DNA of 64,000 nt from Maridesulfovibrio sp. (lineage in GTDB: Bacteria; Desulfobacterota; Desulfovibrionia; Desulfovibrionales; Desulfovibrionaceae), in NCBI RefSeq assembly GCF_963677005.1, contig NZ_OY781616.1, positions 2,104,766 to 2,168,765 of the forward strand, read 5' to 3'. The position numbers and the translations under genes are program-made. This document shows, in pieces, positions 47,591 through 56,187 of the stretch. Under the pieces are notes generated by a model. It saw nothing but the letters and a program-made list of their open reading frames with translations. It did not search any database and was not told the DNA's origin. How positions within the stretch are numbered: the first letter of the stretch is position 1; each line of letters begins with the position of its first letter.

Positions 47591-50032
47591 CTATTCATCC
47601 AGTTCCCGGGCCAGCGCAGCTATCTCTTCACGGATGATACGCGCGGCCTCGGCCGGTACAGCCCTTTCAAGCTTTTCAACAAGAACTTCGTCTATCGTCG
47701 ATTTGAATTCCTCTTCTATCTCACTTTTCATCTCAGCGATCTTTTCTACCAGTCTGGGAGCGAGATAGTCCTCAATGTCCTCGGTGAGTCTGCCTTTAAT
47801 GCGGTAGAATGCCGGAGAATCAGGATCAAGTTCCTTTTCCAGCGCACGGGCCACAACCTCTTCTATATCAGGTGCAGCAGCCAGCTTTTCTTCTACAGCG
47901 GCAACCCTTTCTTCTGCTGAGTCAATCCGGGAGGTATGATCGGGCATAGCTTCCATCCGGGACTCCAGAGCGTCCACACGGGGACCGTGATCGGGCAGTT
48001 GCTTCAGGCTGTCCTCAAAAGCTTCAAACCGGGACTCATAATCAGGCGCTTCATCAAGGCGACCTTCCAGAGCGGAAAGGCGTTCTTCCGGATCGGGAAT
48101 TTCGCTCACTTTACCCTCAATTGAATCCATACGGGATTCAAGAACCGAGACGACTCCCAGTTTACCATCCAGCACAGCTGCGCGATCCTCGGAATCAGCC
48201 TGAATTTCGCGCAAACCGACCTGAATCTGTTCGGTCACACGCTCCTGAACATCATCCGCGGCAATTGCTGCAACAGCAACAACCGCTGCGGAATCCGGCT
48301 TCAGTGCTTCACTCAGCTTCTGGCTCACTGCGGAATCAACATCAACCCCCTGCCCGAGACGTTCCTCCAGGGTCTGAAGGTTTTCAGTCAGGGCAGTGAC
48401 CGAAGACTCAAGCGAGGAGAGCTGTGCAACCCTTTCGGAGGCAGCTTCAAGAGCCTCTTCCAGTGTGGCGATACGCTCCGTTGCCTCTGCCAGAGAAATT
48501 TCAAGGCTCTCGGCCCGCTTTGCGGCAGCCGCAGCCCGCTCACCAAGATAGGAAACAGACTGGGCCTGTTCAGAGCAATCATCGTCCGGCATTTTTGATT
48601 CGAGCAGGTCAAGCCGATCCACAAGCTCCTCAATACGGGCGGAGTTGATGACAACATCATTCATTTCCGCCGGGCAGGGAGACTCTTCATCGTCTTCTTC
48701 GTCAACTTCTTCGGTATCAAATTCGGAAAAATCTATTTCGGCATCCTCAAGCAGTTCGCCAAGGTCGATGTCATCGTCATCCAGTCCGAGATCCTCATCT
48801 GCAACCAGCTCAAGGTCTCCGGCAAAATCCACAAGATCAACTTCAGGAACGGCAGCCGATTCGGCAGCAGGCTCCTCAACATCGTCTTCGACAACTTCAG
48901 CGGACTCCGCTTCGAAAATATCTGCGGGTTCAACCTCTACAGCTTCTGCGGGCTCAACAGGTTCGGATTCTTCCGGCTCTTCCGCTTCCGCAGCAGAGAC
49001 AGGTTCAATTTCCAGAATGTCTTCACCTGCGTCGCCAAGAGGTTCAAGTCCTTCCTCGGTGAGCTCTATTTCTTCCTGCTCTTCACCAAGGAGTCCTTCA
49101 ATATCCTCATCAGCGAGCACGTCCTCACCCATATCAAGAATATCAACTTCATCTTCCACTGTGCCCAGAAGCGCGTCCAGGTCATCCGCATCATCGTCCG
49201 AGGACTCATCAAGCAGACCTTCGATGTCTTTGACATCGGTATCCCCGTCGAACAGGTCTTCAATATCTTCTTCGTCAGCAGGAACAGTAGCGTCACCGCC
49301 GAGACCGTCTATCAAATCATCAAGCCCTTCCGCATCCATCTCAAAGGATTCATCTTCGGCCGGGGCAAGCAGCCCTTCTTCTCCGAGGTCGAAATCAAGA
49401 TCATCATCAGGCTCATCAGAAGAGGCGGCAGATTCAGGTTCAAGCCCTTCATCAACCTCCTCGGAAATATCCTCGGCCAATTCGCCGAGATCAAGAACAT
49501 CATCACCGTCATCAGGAATATCACCGGAGACTTCAATATCGTCATCCAGCAAATCATCAAGTTCCAGAACTTCGGAATCATCTTCCTCCGCTGAATCGGC
49601 AACAACTTCATCTAAAAGGAGGGCCTCGTCATCCCCGTCAACCACATCGTCAAGTACCAGCAGATCTTCATCGTCCGTACTTTCAACGACATCGTCCAGG
49701 ACCAGCAGGTCTTCATCGTCCGCGTCTTCCACCACATCATCAAGAAGCAGCAGATCTTCACCGGAATCTTCTTCTACCACATCGTCCAGCACGAGCAGGT
49801 CTTCATCCTCGCCCTCGACAACGTCATCAAGAACCAGCAGGTCTTCCGAATCGTCTTCGGACAACATTTCCGGCTCCTCAAGTTCCAGGTCTTCAGAAAA
49901 AAGGTCTTCAAGCTCCTGTTCAAAGCTTGCGTCGAGATCATCAGTCTCAGGACCGCCGCCAAGCTCTTCAGCAACATCAGCGAGGTCGATAACCTCTTCC
50001 TTACCTTTTTTTTCCGGGGAATCCGGGGACAT
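47591..50032 (-). CDS. Very acidic repeat protein with C-terminal coiled coil, function unknown
   Basis: The 813-residue protein is not recognised. Residues 1-475 are extremely rich in Asp and Glu and poor in basic residues, hence disordered; within them residues 62-145 are near-identical 14-15 residue repeats with core D-L-L-V-L-D-D-V-V-E. Residues 480-800 form a long coiled coil with decad-like units (A-L-E-G-R-L-D-E-A-P-D, A-L-E-S-R-M-E-A-M-P-D). The end, V-L-V-E-K-L-E-R-A-V-P-A-E-A-A-R-I-I-R-E-E-I, resembles the short terminal helix seen in PopZ-like and some deltaproteobacterial regulator proteins. It is cytosolic (no signal) and monocistronic between two terminators. A scaffold role is inference. 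Confidence 0.8.
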   Translation of the reverse strand: MSPDSPEKKGKEEVIDLADVAEELGGGPETDDLDASFEQELEDLFSEDLELEEPEMLSEDDSEDLLVLDDVVEGEDEDLLVLDDVVEEDSGEDLLLLDDVVEDADDEDLLVLDDVVESTDDEDLLVLDDVVDGDDEALLLDEVVADSAEEDDSEVLELDDLLDDDIEVSGDIPDDGDDVLDLGELAEDISEEVDEGLEPESAASSDEPDDDLDFDLGEEGLLAPAEDESFEMDAEGLDDLIDGLGGDATVPADEEDIEDLFDGDTDVKDIEGLLDESSDDDADDLDALLGTVEDEVDILDMGEDVLADEDIEGLLGEEQEEIELTEEGLEPLGDAGEDILEIEPVSAAEAEEPEESEPVEPAEAVEVEPADIFEAESAEVVEDDVEEPAAESAAVPEVDLVDFAGDLELVADEDLGLDDDDIDLGELLEDAEIDFSEFDTEEVDEEDDEESPCPAEMNDVVINSARIEELVDRLDLLESKMPDDDCSEQAQSVSYLGERAAAAAKRAESLEISLAEATERIATLEEALEAASERVAQLSSLESSVTALTENLQTLEERLGQGVDVDSAVSQKLSEALKPDSAAVVAVAAIAADDVQERVTEQIQVGLREIQADSEDRAAVLDGKLGVVSVLESRMDSIEGKVSEIPDPEERLSALEGRLDEAPDYESRFEAFEDSLKQLPDHGPRVDALESRMEAMPDHTSRIDSAEERVAAVEEKLAAAPDIEEVVARALEKELDPDSPAFYRIKGRLTEDIEDYLAPRLVEKIAEMKSEIEEEFKSTIDEVLVEKLERAVPAEAARIIREEIAALARELDE
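49598..49849 (-). repeat. Tandem repeats inside the acidic protein gene
   Basis: Five close and one or two diverged copies of a 42-45 base unit encode D-L-L-V-L-D-D-V-V-E plus 3-5 acidic residues. DNA identity between the first five units is high, which points to recent expansion. Confidence 0.85.
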
Positions 50033-50060
50033 AGGCTACCCTTCCTTAAAAATTTAAAAA

Positions 50061-50083
50061 AAGGGGGCCGTACAGCCCCCCTT
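50061..50083 (-). terminator. Terminator of the cytochrome c3 gene
   Basis: AAGGGGGGC pairs with GCCCCCTT on the minus strand with a short loop, followed by a T-run of seven. It lies 22 bp after the stop. Confidence 0.9.
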
Positions 50084-50104
50084 CCATCCAAACATCAATA
50101 ATAC

Positions 50105-50494
50105 TTATTTTTTGGGGTGACACTTGGTACAGCTGGTAGGACCGGTCTTTGAGCCGGCTTTCTTCATTGCCTTGTGGCAACCCATGCAGCTGCGGTCAGT
50201 CTTGTGGAAAGCGTTGTAGAAAGAAGTTTTATCTTTCTTACCGGGCTTAACGTGACACTTTTCAGAATCACATTTCTTCACTTCGCTTTTTCCGTCCCAA
50301 GTGTGGTGACACTTGGTGCATTCAATGGCGGCATGTCCTTTGTGAGAAAAGGCAACAGGAGCTTTTTTGCTGTCAATGCCAGCAGGAGCTTTCAGAACCA
50401 TGTCACCGGGAGCGTCAACAGCGTACAGGCTGGGAAGAGCGAATACGCATACCAGAGCAGCTGCCATGAGACAAACAAGCAGGGTCTTTTTCAT
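50105..50494 (-). CDS. cycA: Tetraheme cytochrome c3 (class III)
   Basis: The 129-residue precursor has a Sec signal peptide ending near L-Y-A and four heme sites: C-T-K-C-H (59-63), C-D-S-E-K-C-H (75-81, four-residue spacer), C-M-G-C-H (103-107) and C-T-K-C-H (122-126). Distal histidines are seen in F-S-H-K-G-H and N-A-F-H-K. This is the abundant periplasmic electron carrier that takes electrons from hydrogenases and formate dehydrogenases in Desulfovibrio. The fourth site uses the two-residue spacer, whereas some relatives have four. GGAGGAACTGAGG precedes the ATG; a strong promoter and terminator bound the gene. Confidence 0.96.
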   Translation of the reverse strand: MKKTLLVCLMAAALVCVFALPSLYAVDAPGDMVLKAPAGIDSKKAPVAFSHKGHAAIECTKCHHTWDGKSEVKKCDSEKCHVKPGKKDKTSFYNAFHKTDRSCMGCHKAMKKAGSKTGPTSCTKCHPKK

Positions 50495-50544
50495 CCTCAG
50501 TTCCTCCTTAAAAAAAACGTTAACCTAATTACAGTCTTCTTGTG

Positions 50545-50573
50545 GATTTAATTTAGATAAAAAACCATGTCAA
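50545..50573 (-). promoter_or_regulatory. Candidate cytochrome c3 promoter
   Basis: On the minus strand a perfect TTGACA (50568-50573) is followed 17 bases later by TAAATC, within a T-rich region, about 50 bases before the start codon. Confidence 0.6.
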
Positions 50574-50635
50574 GCATGCCTGAAAAAAATGGATTATTAA
50601 AATTTAGCGGTATCAGGCACTTATACCGAGTGACA

Positions 50636-51475
50636 TCAAAGATTATACTTCTCTGCGTACCCCCTCGGGGTCAGCATGAAGTCGCCTGTTTTTCGGGTTG
50701 ATGAATTGCCAATTATCAGGACAGTTTGCATATCCACATCATCCTCATTCAGTGTATCGAGAGTGCATACCGCAACCCGCTGCCCTTCCCTGTACGCTCT
50801 GTTGACTATTCCGACAGGAGTATCTCCCCTGCGGTGCCGCCGGACAATAGCGACTGCCTCGGCAAGATGCCCGGCCCTTTTTTTTGAGCGGGGGTTATAT
50901 ATGGCAATAACAAAATCAGCTCCGGACGCGGCTTCAAGACGCTTTTCTATCTTTTCCCACGGAGTGAGCAAATCGCTCAGACTCACCGAAGCGAAGTCGT
51001 GCATAAGCGGAGCGCCCAGCAAGGCCGACGCAGCGGCGAATGCGGGTATGCCCGGTACAACTTCAAACCGGACTTTATCGATAAGCCTGTCTGCTTCAAG
51101 AATCTCCAGAACAAGCCCGGACATGGCATAAATTCCGGGATCTCCGCTGCAGACAACCACTACATCACGTCCGGAAACAGCTTCGTCAACCGCCCTGCGG
51201 CAGCGTTCGACCTCTGCCGTCATACCGGTGGAAAGAACCTCTTTACCTTCAAGCAGTTCCTCGGGAATCAACCGGACATAAGCCGTGTAGCCTACAACCG
51301 CGTCAGCCCCGGCGATAGCTTCCGCCGCAAGTGGCGCCAGCAGGCACTCGTCACCCGGTCCCAGTCCGATTACCCTGATACGGCCAGCGCAACGGCCACC
51401 GTCACCCGCGCACTTTTGGTTTTGGGAACCAGCAACTCCGTTGCACCCGCCGTTTTCATTGCCGCCGCTTCGCAT
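50636..51475 (-). CDS. cbiH: Precorrin-3B/cobalt-precorrin C17-methyltransferase
   Basis: The 279-residue protein is a SAM tetrapyrrole methylase of the CobJ/CbiH type: I-R-V-I-G-L-G-P-G, V-V-V-C-S-G-D-P-G-I-Y-A-M, V-V-P-G-I-P-A-F-A-A-A-S-A-L-L-G-A-P, I-A-I-Y-N-P-R-S. It does ring contraction in corrin synthesis. The only start codon before the first strand is the ATG at 51475, so the gene overlaps the end of cbiG by 106 bp and has a Gly/Asn-rich 30-residue N-terminal extension. GGAG lies upstream inside cbiG. Confidence 0.9.
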   Translation of the reverse strand: MRSGGNENGGCNGVAGSQNQKCAGDGGRCAGRIRVIGLGPGDECLLAPLAAEAIAGADAVVGYTAYVRLIPEELLEGKEVLSTGMTAEVERCRRAVDEAVSGRDVVVVCSGDPGIYAMSGLVLEILEADRLIDKVRFEVVPGIPAFAAASALLGAPLMHDFASVSLSDLLTPWEKIEKRLEAASGADFVIAIYNPRSKKRAGHLAEAVAIVRRHRRGDTPVGIVNRAYREGQRVAVCTLDTLNEDDVDMQTVLIIGNSSTRKTGDFMLTPRGYAEKYNL

Positions 51476-52395
51476 ACTCCGTTTACTCCCATATGTTTCA
51501 TTACCATCCCCGAAGGGTTGGCGACAGTTATTTCTCCAAGTTCCTCAGCACTGTAAAATTTCAATTCCAGCCCCAGAGAACCGGCAGCTTCGATCAGTCC
51601 CGGTTCGTCCGCTTTAGCTTCTATGGAACTCATGCAAAACACGGATTCACGCGCAATGCCGTTTTCAGCAAAGACCTTGCCTACCAGTTCCAGAATTTCA
51701 GCAGAAGGAGTCCCCCTTCTGCAGCCCACCCCCACAGACAGACAGCGGGGATACAGGGCAAGCACGGTGTCCGGCAGGCTGTGCGCATGCCAGTCCACCA
51801 GCACTCCGCAACGCTTTTCACCAAGTTCCGCAATGTCCTCTACATTGTAAAAGCGGTCCTCAACACCGGACAGGTCAAGAAATCCTCCCGGATCGCAGAG
51901 CGCTACACGTTCTCCGTCCAGCAGCGCGGCGTTTACGTGCCTGATCGGGCCGGTATCGGTTATGGCCAGACCGTTGTCAACAGCCAGCAGATCAATGGAT
52001 ACCGTCCCGGCGCAATCGGTAGCTGTGGTTATCACCGGAGTTGCCCCGATCTTCTCCCCGACCAGCCGGGCCAGTTCGTTGGCCCCGCCGAGGTGACCGG
52101 AAACAAGGCTTATCGCAAACCGTCCGTTCTGATCGACCACAACAACCGCAGGATCGGCAGCCTTGCTCCTCAGCAAAGGAGCTATGACCCGCACGACAAT
52201 ACCGGTTGCCGCAACAAAAACGTGCGCCCGGTAAGCGGAAAAAGTCCCGGCGACCAAATCCCCAAGTGACCGGAACGGAACATCTTGCCCGGCAGCATAC
52301 CGCTCCAGCACAAAACATTGCGCCCCGATCCCGGAGGCAAGCTCTCTCGCCTGCACGGCCCCGGTCGCAGTCAGAGCATAAACGGCTGTATCCAT
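51370..52395 (-). CDS. cbiG: Cobalt-precorrin 5A hydrolase
   Basis: The 341-residue protein shows the CbiG layout. The N-terminal part has F-V-A-A-T-G-I-V-V-R-V-I-A-P-L-L and the motif V-V-V-D-Q-N-G-R-F-A-I-S-L-V-S-G-H-L-G-G-A-N. The C-terminal CobE-like domain has S-V-G-V-G-C-R-R-G-T and N-P-S-G-M-V. It opens the lactone after ring contraction in anaerobic B12 synthesis, the step after cbiH. GGAG precedes the ATG at 52395. Confidence 0.92.
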   Translation of the reverse strand: MDTAVYALTATGAVQARELASGIGAQCFVLERYAAGQDVPFRSLGDLVAGTFSAYRAHVFVAATGIVVRVIAPLLRSKAADPAVVVVDQNGRFAISLVSGHLGGANELARLVGEKIGATPVITTATDCAGTVSIDLLAVDNGLAITDTGPIRHVNAALLDGERVALCDPGGFLDLSGVEDRFYNVEDIAELGEKRCGVLVDWHAHSLPDTVLALYPRCLSVGVGCRRGTPSAEILELVGKVFAENGIARESVFCMSSIEAKADEPGLIEAAGSLGLELKFYSAEELGEITVANPSGMVMKHMGVNGVCEAAAMKTAGATELLVPKTKSARVTVAVALAVSG

Positions 52396-52421
52396 ACGTG
52401 TTACTCCGGGATTAAATAAAA

Positions 52422-52449
52422 AAGCGGGAGGAATAACCTCCCCCCGCTT
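52422..52449 (-). terminator. Probable terminator between hemL and cbiG
   Basis: AAGCGGG-AGG and CCT-CCC-CCCGCTT form a stem with a 3-base bulge; on the minus strand a T-run follows. It would end hemL transcripts after the family A element. Confidence 0.7.
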
Positions 52450-52467
52450 GGCTTTATTATATGAATA

Positions 52468-52645
52468 TGATGCGCTTCGCGCTTTTGATTATTCGATTTT
52501 GCCGCCGGCGGCCAAAGGGGATAATCCCCTTTGGAAACCCTAGTAGTTTAAACTTGTTACCTTAAGAGGCAACTACTTTGATCAAAAGTTTTGCGGAGCA
52601 AAGGCAATAACCATATTTGCAAAAGAGTTTAAGGCAGCCGGAGGC
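52468..52645 (+). repeat. Interspersed element family A, copy 4 (short form)
   Basis: It begins TGATGCGCTTCGCGCTTTTG. The central hairpin is the simple form, CCAAAGGGG and CCCCTTTGG around a 5-base loop, with no internal 60-bp insert. The tail has TTTTGCGGAGCAAAGGCAAT, ACCATATTTGCAAAAG and AAGGCAGCCGGAGGC. Its tail end, not its head, lies 14 bp from a stop codon (hemL, opposite strand). Confidence 0.9.
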
Positions 52646-52659
52646 TAAAGTATCCAGAC

Positions 52660-53928
52660 CTAGCCCTTGAAGCTCCTGACAGCTTCCAGTGTGGCTTCGT
52701 AATCAGCTTCGCTGTGAGCGAAGGATGTGAAGGTGCATTCAAAGCTGGAGGGGGCAAGGTTGATCCCGTTTTCGCGCATGTGGCGGTAGAAAGCGGAATA
52801 GATTTCGGCATCGCCGGTCTTGGCGGATTCGAAATCGGTTACCGGCTGATCGGTAAAGAACAGGGTGAAGATGGACGCAATGTGGTTCAGGGTCACCTTG
52901 AATCCGTTGCTTTCAAGCGCGGCCTTCATGTCCTTGGCAAGCTTGAGGGTGCGGGCTTCCAGTCCATCGTAATCCTGCTTCTTAAGCGCCCTCAGGGTGG
53001 CTATTCCGGCGGCCATGGCCACAGGGTTGCCGGAAAGAGTCCCGGCCTGATAGACATCACCGCAAGGAGAAATGCGGCTCATGTATTTCTTTTTGCCACC
53101 GTAGCAGCCTACAGGAAAACCGCCGCCGATGATCTTGCCCAGAGTGGTCAAATCGGCTTCTATGCCGAAACGAGCACCTGCTCCTCCGGAAGCGACTCTG
53201 AAACCGGCGATAACCTCATCGAAAATGAGCAGGGTCCCGAATTCGTCGCAAAGGTCGCGCAAACCTTGCAGAAAACCTTCAGCAGGCAGCACAAGACCCA
53301 TGTTTCCGGCCACGGGTTCTACGATTACAGCGGCAATGTTTTTGCCTTCCTTTTCAAAAACGGCTTTCACCGCTTCCAGATCGTTGTAGGGAGCAAGCAG
53401 GGTATCCTTGACCGTACCTTCTGGCACACCGGGCGTTCCGGGAATGGAAAAGGTGGCCAGACCGGAACCGGCGCTGGCGAGAAAGCAGTCACTGTGTCCG
53501 TGATAGCAGCCCTCGAACTTGAGGACCTTGTCACGGCCGGTAACGCCGCGGGCGAGTCTGAGTGCGCTCATGGTGGCTTCGGTGCCGGAATTGACCATAC
53601 GGACCATCTCTATGGATGGAACCATGTCGATGATTTCCTCAGCGAGAACTACCTCGCCTGGGCAGGGTGCACCGTAGCTGGCACCGAGGTCGACAGCCCT
53701 GTGGGCTGCTTCCGTGATGTCCGCGTAGCCGTGACCGAGCATCATCGGTCCCCAACTCATTACATAATCGATAAGTTCCTGCCCATCCACGGACCACATG
53801 CGGCTGCCTGCAGCCTTCTCTATGAAAAGCGGGTCGCACCCGACCGATTTGCAGGCCCTGACCGGGCTGTTAACGCCGCCGGGCAGCAGTTCCTGCGCCT
53901 TTGCGAAAAGCTCTGATGATGAAGTCAT
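52660..53928 (-). CDS. hemL: Glutamate-1-semialdehyde 2,1-aminomutase
   Basis: The 422-residue PLP enzyme shows [30 protein letters not shown] and the PLP lysine in [13 protein letters not shown]. It makes 5-aminolevulinate, the precursor of siroheme, cobalamin and heme. AAGGAG precedes the ATG. It follows the siroheme decarboxylase gene by 58 bp in the same direction. Confidence 0.96.
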   Translation of the reverse strand: MTSSSELFAKAQELLPGGVNSPVRACKSVGCDPLFIEKAAGSRMWSVDGQELIDYVMSWGPMMLGHGYADITEAAHRAVDLGASYGAPCPGEVVLAEEIIDMVPSIEMVRMVNSGTEATMSALRLARGVTGRDKVLKFEGCYHGHSDCFLASAGSGLATFSIPGTPGVPEGTVKDTLLAPYNDLEAVKAVFEKEGKNIAAVIVEPVAGNMGLVLPAEGFLQGLRDLCDEFGTLLIFDEVIAGFRVASGGAGARFGIEADLTTLGKIIGGGFPVGCYGGKKKYMSRISPCGDVYQAGTLSGNPVAMAAGIATLRALKKQDYDGLEARTLKLAKDMKAALESNGFKVTLNHIASIFTLFFTDQPVTDFESAKTGDAEIYSAFYRHMRENGINLAPSSFECTFTSFAHSEADYEATLEAVRSFKG

Positions 53929-53986
53929 TTAATCGCTCCTTTATGTGTGAAAAACAGTAAGTTCTGATTATTTACGACAGGACCGG

Positions 53987-54472
53987 CTACTTCTTTTCAA
54001 AATAGACCATGGAAGTCTTCTTAAGTTCCTTGAGACTGCGAAGAATGCAGTGGTCCTTTATGCCTGTCTGTTCGATAAGTTCTCCGACAACTTTCTTGCA
54101 GTCGTCAGGTCCCTTGCCGTGAATCATTGTATAGAGGTTGTACGGCCAGTCTTCATAAGTCCGCCGCAGGTAGCAATGGCTTATTTCCGGCCTTGAAGCC
54201 ATGATCTCACCGATCTTTTCGGGCTCCTGATCTTCTTCCACACGCCAGGCCACCATGGCGTTGGCTCCGTAACCGGCCTTCTGGTGCCGGAGAGTGGCCC
54301 CGAAGCGGCGGATTATCCGGTCTTCTTTCAGGCGGCTCAAAAGTTCAAGCACAGCTTCTTCCGAGCAACCTACCTGCTCTGCAATATCTGCGTAAGGAGT
54401 GGCGCTGTCGGACAGATTTGCTCCCGCCAGGGCCAGAATATCCTGTTCAAGTTCGGTGAATTGTTTCGCCAT
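53987..54472 (-). CDS. ahbB: Siroheme decarboxylase subunit (AhbA/AhbB, Lrp/AsnC-like)
   Basis: The start ATG at 54472 follows AAGGA; 161 residues. An N-terminal winged helix is followed by the block R-R-F-G-A-T-L-R-H-Q-K-A-G-Y-G-A-N and the sensor-like half with C-Y-L-R-R-T-Y-E-D-W-P-Y-N-L-Y-T-M-I-H-G. This is characteristic of the siroheme decarboxylase subunits (also called NirD/G/H/L-like) in the alternative, siroheme-dependent heme pathway of Desulfovibrio. I favour AhbB over AhbA on general likeness only; the partner subunit is not in the window. Confidence 0.82.
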   Translation of the reverse strand: MAKQFTELEQDILALAGANLSDSATPYADIAEQVGCSEEAVLELLSRLKEDRIIRRFGATLRHQKAGYGANAMVAWRVEEDQEPEKIGEIMASRPEISHCYLRRTYEDWPYNLYTMIHGKGPDDCKKVVGELIEQTGIKDHCILRSLKELKKTSMVYFEKK

Positions 54473-54591
54473 ATCCCATCCTTGACTGCGGCCCGTCCCC
54501 AAAGGATACGAGCCATATTCGTTTTCTGATCAGCCTGTTGATACCTGCATATCGGTTCATCCTCAAGCCCTGCCGCCTAATAAAAATCGAA

Positions 54592-54618
54592 AAGCCCCCC
54601 GGATTATCCGGGGGGCTT
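54592..54618 (-). terminator. Terminator of gpsA-lipoprotein operon
   Basis: AAGCCCCCCGG and CCGGGGGGCTT form a perfect 11-bp stem with a 5-base loop, followed on the minus strand by TTTTCGATTTTTA. Confidence 0.92.
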
Positions 54619-54656
54619 AACATTTCGGGTAATTCGCTTAGAAAGGCGCAGCGGGA

Positions 54657-54935
54657 TCAGTCCTTGACCCAGCCTCGTTTCTGCATGCACTGATCGAAAG
54701 TAACCGCCGAGGCGTAGTCTTCCGAAAACTCCGCTTCATAAGTGGTCGGTTCCGGCGGAGCATCGTCTGTCTCTGCTTTGATCGGCACCTGCTGGCCGGT
54801 CATACGGTTGCAGAAATCAGTATCACGGGCCAGAATCTTCTTTGCTTCGTCCTGATCTACAATATTCGGGTTGTGCCAGGATGAACATCCGCCCAGAACC
54901 ACCAGCACAGCCGCCAAGAGTATCATTCTTATCAT
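54657..54935 (-). CDS. Small lipoprotein downstream of gpsA
   Basis: I choose the ATG at 54935, which has GGAG six bases upstream; 92 residues. The signal peptide ends V-L-G-G-C with lipidated Cys. The mature chain is acidic, with P-P-E-P-T-T and a Cys pair (D-F-C-N-R, F-D-Q-C-M-Q-K-R-G-W). The ending Q-C-M-x-x-R-G-W is common in small periplasmic proteins, but I do not recognise the family. It is 18 bp from gpsA and followed by a terminator, so it is in the same operon. Confidence 0.75.
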   Translation of the reverse strand: MIRMILLAAVLVVLGGCSSWHNPNIVDQDEAKKILARDTDFCNRMTGQQVPIKAETDDAPPEPTTYEAEFSEDYASAVTFDQCMQKRGWVKD

Positions 54936-54952
54936 CGGAAACTCCATTGATC

Positions 54953-55942
54953 TTATTCGCAGGTCAGATCACGCTCCATGAGGTCCCGCACGGCCAGTGC
55001 CGGGTCCTTGTCCTCGTAAAGGATTTTATAGACCTGCTCGGTTATGGGCAGTTCTACCCCCAGTTTGCGGGCCAGAAAATGCACCGATTCGGTTGTCTTA
55101 ACACCTTCCGCAACCATGCGCATCTGTAAAATTTCGCTCAGCTTCATCCCCTGTCCGAGCTTGAGACCAACCTGCCGGTTACGGGAAAGATCCCCTGTGC
55201 AGGTCAGCACGAGATCACCCATGCCCGAAAGCCCCATGAAGGTGGAAGACTTCGCTCCCATGGCAACTCCGAGTCGGCTCATCTCGGCCAGACCTCTGGT
55301 TATGAGCGCGGCACGGGCGTTGTGTCCGAACTTGAGCCCGTCCGCCATGCCTGCGGCTATGGCCATAATATTCTTTATGGCCCCACCAAGTTCCACTCCC
55401 CGGTAATCCCTGTTCGTATAAACCCGCAGATAATGTGTTGAAAAAAGCTCCTGCACTTCTCTGGCAAGTTTGTCGTCCTCACAGCCGAGCACTATGGAAG
55501 TAGGAAGTTCCGCGCTCAATTCGTAAGCGAATGTCGGACCGGAAATATGTCCGTATCTGGGTTCCAGACCATCCAGCGACTGGGCTACCACTTCGGACAT
55601 GGGAGCGCCGGTGTTCAGTTCTATCCCCTTGCTGGCGCAGATAACAGCGGGATTGTGCGGAAAATACGGTTTGAGATTTCCAAGCGCATCGCGCAGAAAC
55701 TGGCTGGGAACAACCAGAATGATATATTTTGCCCCGGAAAGAACAATTTCCGGCCTGCTGTCACACTTCAGGTTTTCACAAAGCTTGAAATCAGGGAGAA
55801 ACACGCTGTTGTATCCGGTCTCCCTCATTTCATCGCACAGAGCCTGTTCCCTGACCCACAGATGAGTGTCCAGCCCCTTTTTGGCCAGGGTATTGGCCAG
55901 GGTGGTTCCCCAGGCCCCGGCTCCGATAACTGCTACTTTCAT
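54953..55942 (-). CDS. gpsA: Glycerol-3-phosphate dehydrogenase [NAD(P)+]
   Basis: The ATG at 55942, five bases after AAGGAG, gives 329 residues. Motifs are V-I-G-A-G-A-W-G-T-T-L-A, S-G-P-T-F-A-Y-E, G-A-I-K-N-I-M-A-I-A-A-G-M-A-D-G (catalytic Lys) and N-A-R-A-A-L-I-T-R-G-L-A-E-M. It reduces dihydroxyacetone phosphate to sn-glycerol 3-phosphate for phospholipids. Confidence 0.96.
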   Translation of the reverse strand: MKVAVIGAGAWGTTLANTLAKKGLDTHLWVREQALCDEMRETGYNSVFLPDFKLCENLKCDSRPEIVLSGAKYIILVVPSQFLRDALGNLKPYFPHNPAVICASKGIELNTGAPMSEVVAQSLDGLEPRYGHISGPTFAYELSAELPTSIVLGCEDDKLAREVQELFSTHYLRVYTNRDYRGVELGGAIKNIMAIAAGMADGLKFGHNARAALITRGLAEMSRLGVAMGAKSSTFMGLSGMGDLVLTCTGDLSRNRQVGLKLGQGMKLSEILQMRMVAEGVKTTESVHFLARKLGVELPITEQVYKILYEDKDPALAVRDLMERDLTCE

Positions 55943-56081
55943 ATCTACTCCTTGAAAATGTATATGGCCAATCGCCGGCAATCAGTCGGCAACGGATAAG
56001 CAATTGCTTCGCAGGATATCCGCTGTGGATTTTTTTGGCAACCGGTTCAGAAATGAAAGCTGGTTATCGATAATGAAAAAG

Positions 56082-56104
56082 GCCGGTTGCGAAAACAAAC
56101 CGGC
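56082..56104 (-). terminator. Terminator of cheV
   Basis: GCCGGTT and AACCGGC form a 7-bp stem with a 9-base loop, with T5 on the minus strand and CTCTTTT on the plus strand, so it may act both ways. It is 84 bp after the cheV stop. Confidence 0.75.
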
Positions 56105-56187
56105 TCTTTTGGAAAGAAACAGAAGGGGTAACAAAGGAGCCATCCCCGGACTCACCCGACCAGAAAAGACAGGGGGAAACCATCCGG

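Noticed and set aside
48645..50057. A 470-codon serine-rich open frame on the plus strand
   Set aside because: It is the complement of the Asp/Glu-rich repeats of the acidic protein; the Ser runs come from GAC/GAT/GAG codons read backwards.
50105..50494. The cytochrome considered as a high-molecular-weight multiheme type
   Set aside because: There are only four heme sites in 129 residues, the standard tetraheme c3 layout.
52714..53916. A 400-codon open frame on the plus strand
   Set aside because: It is antisense to hemL, whose PLP motifs are intact.
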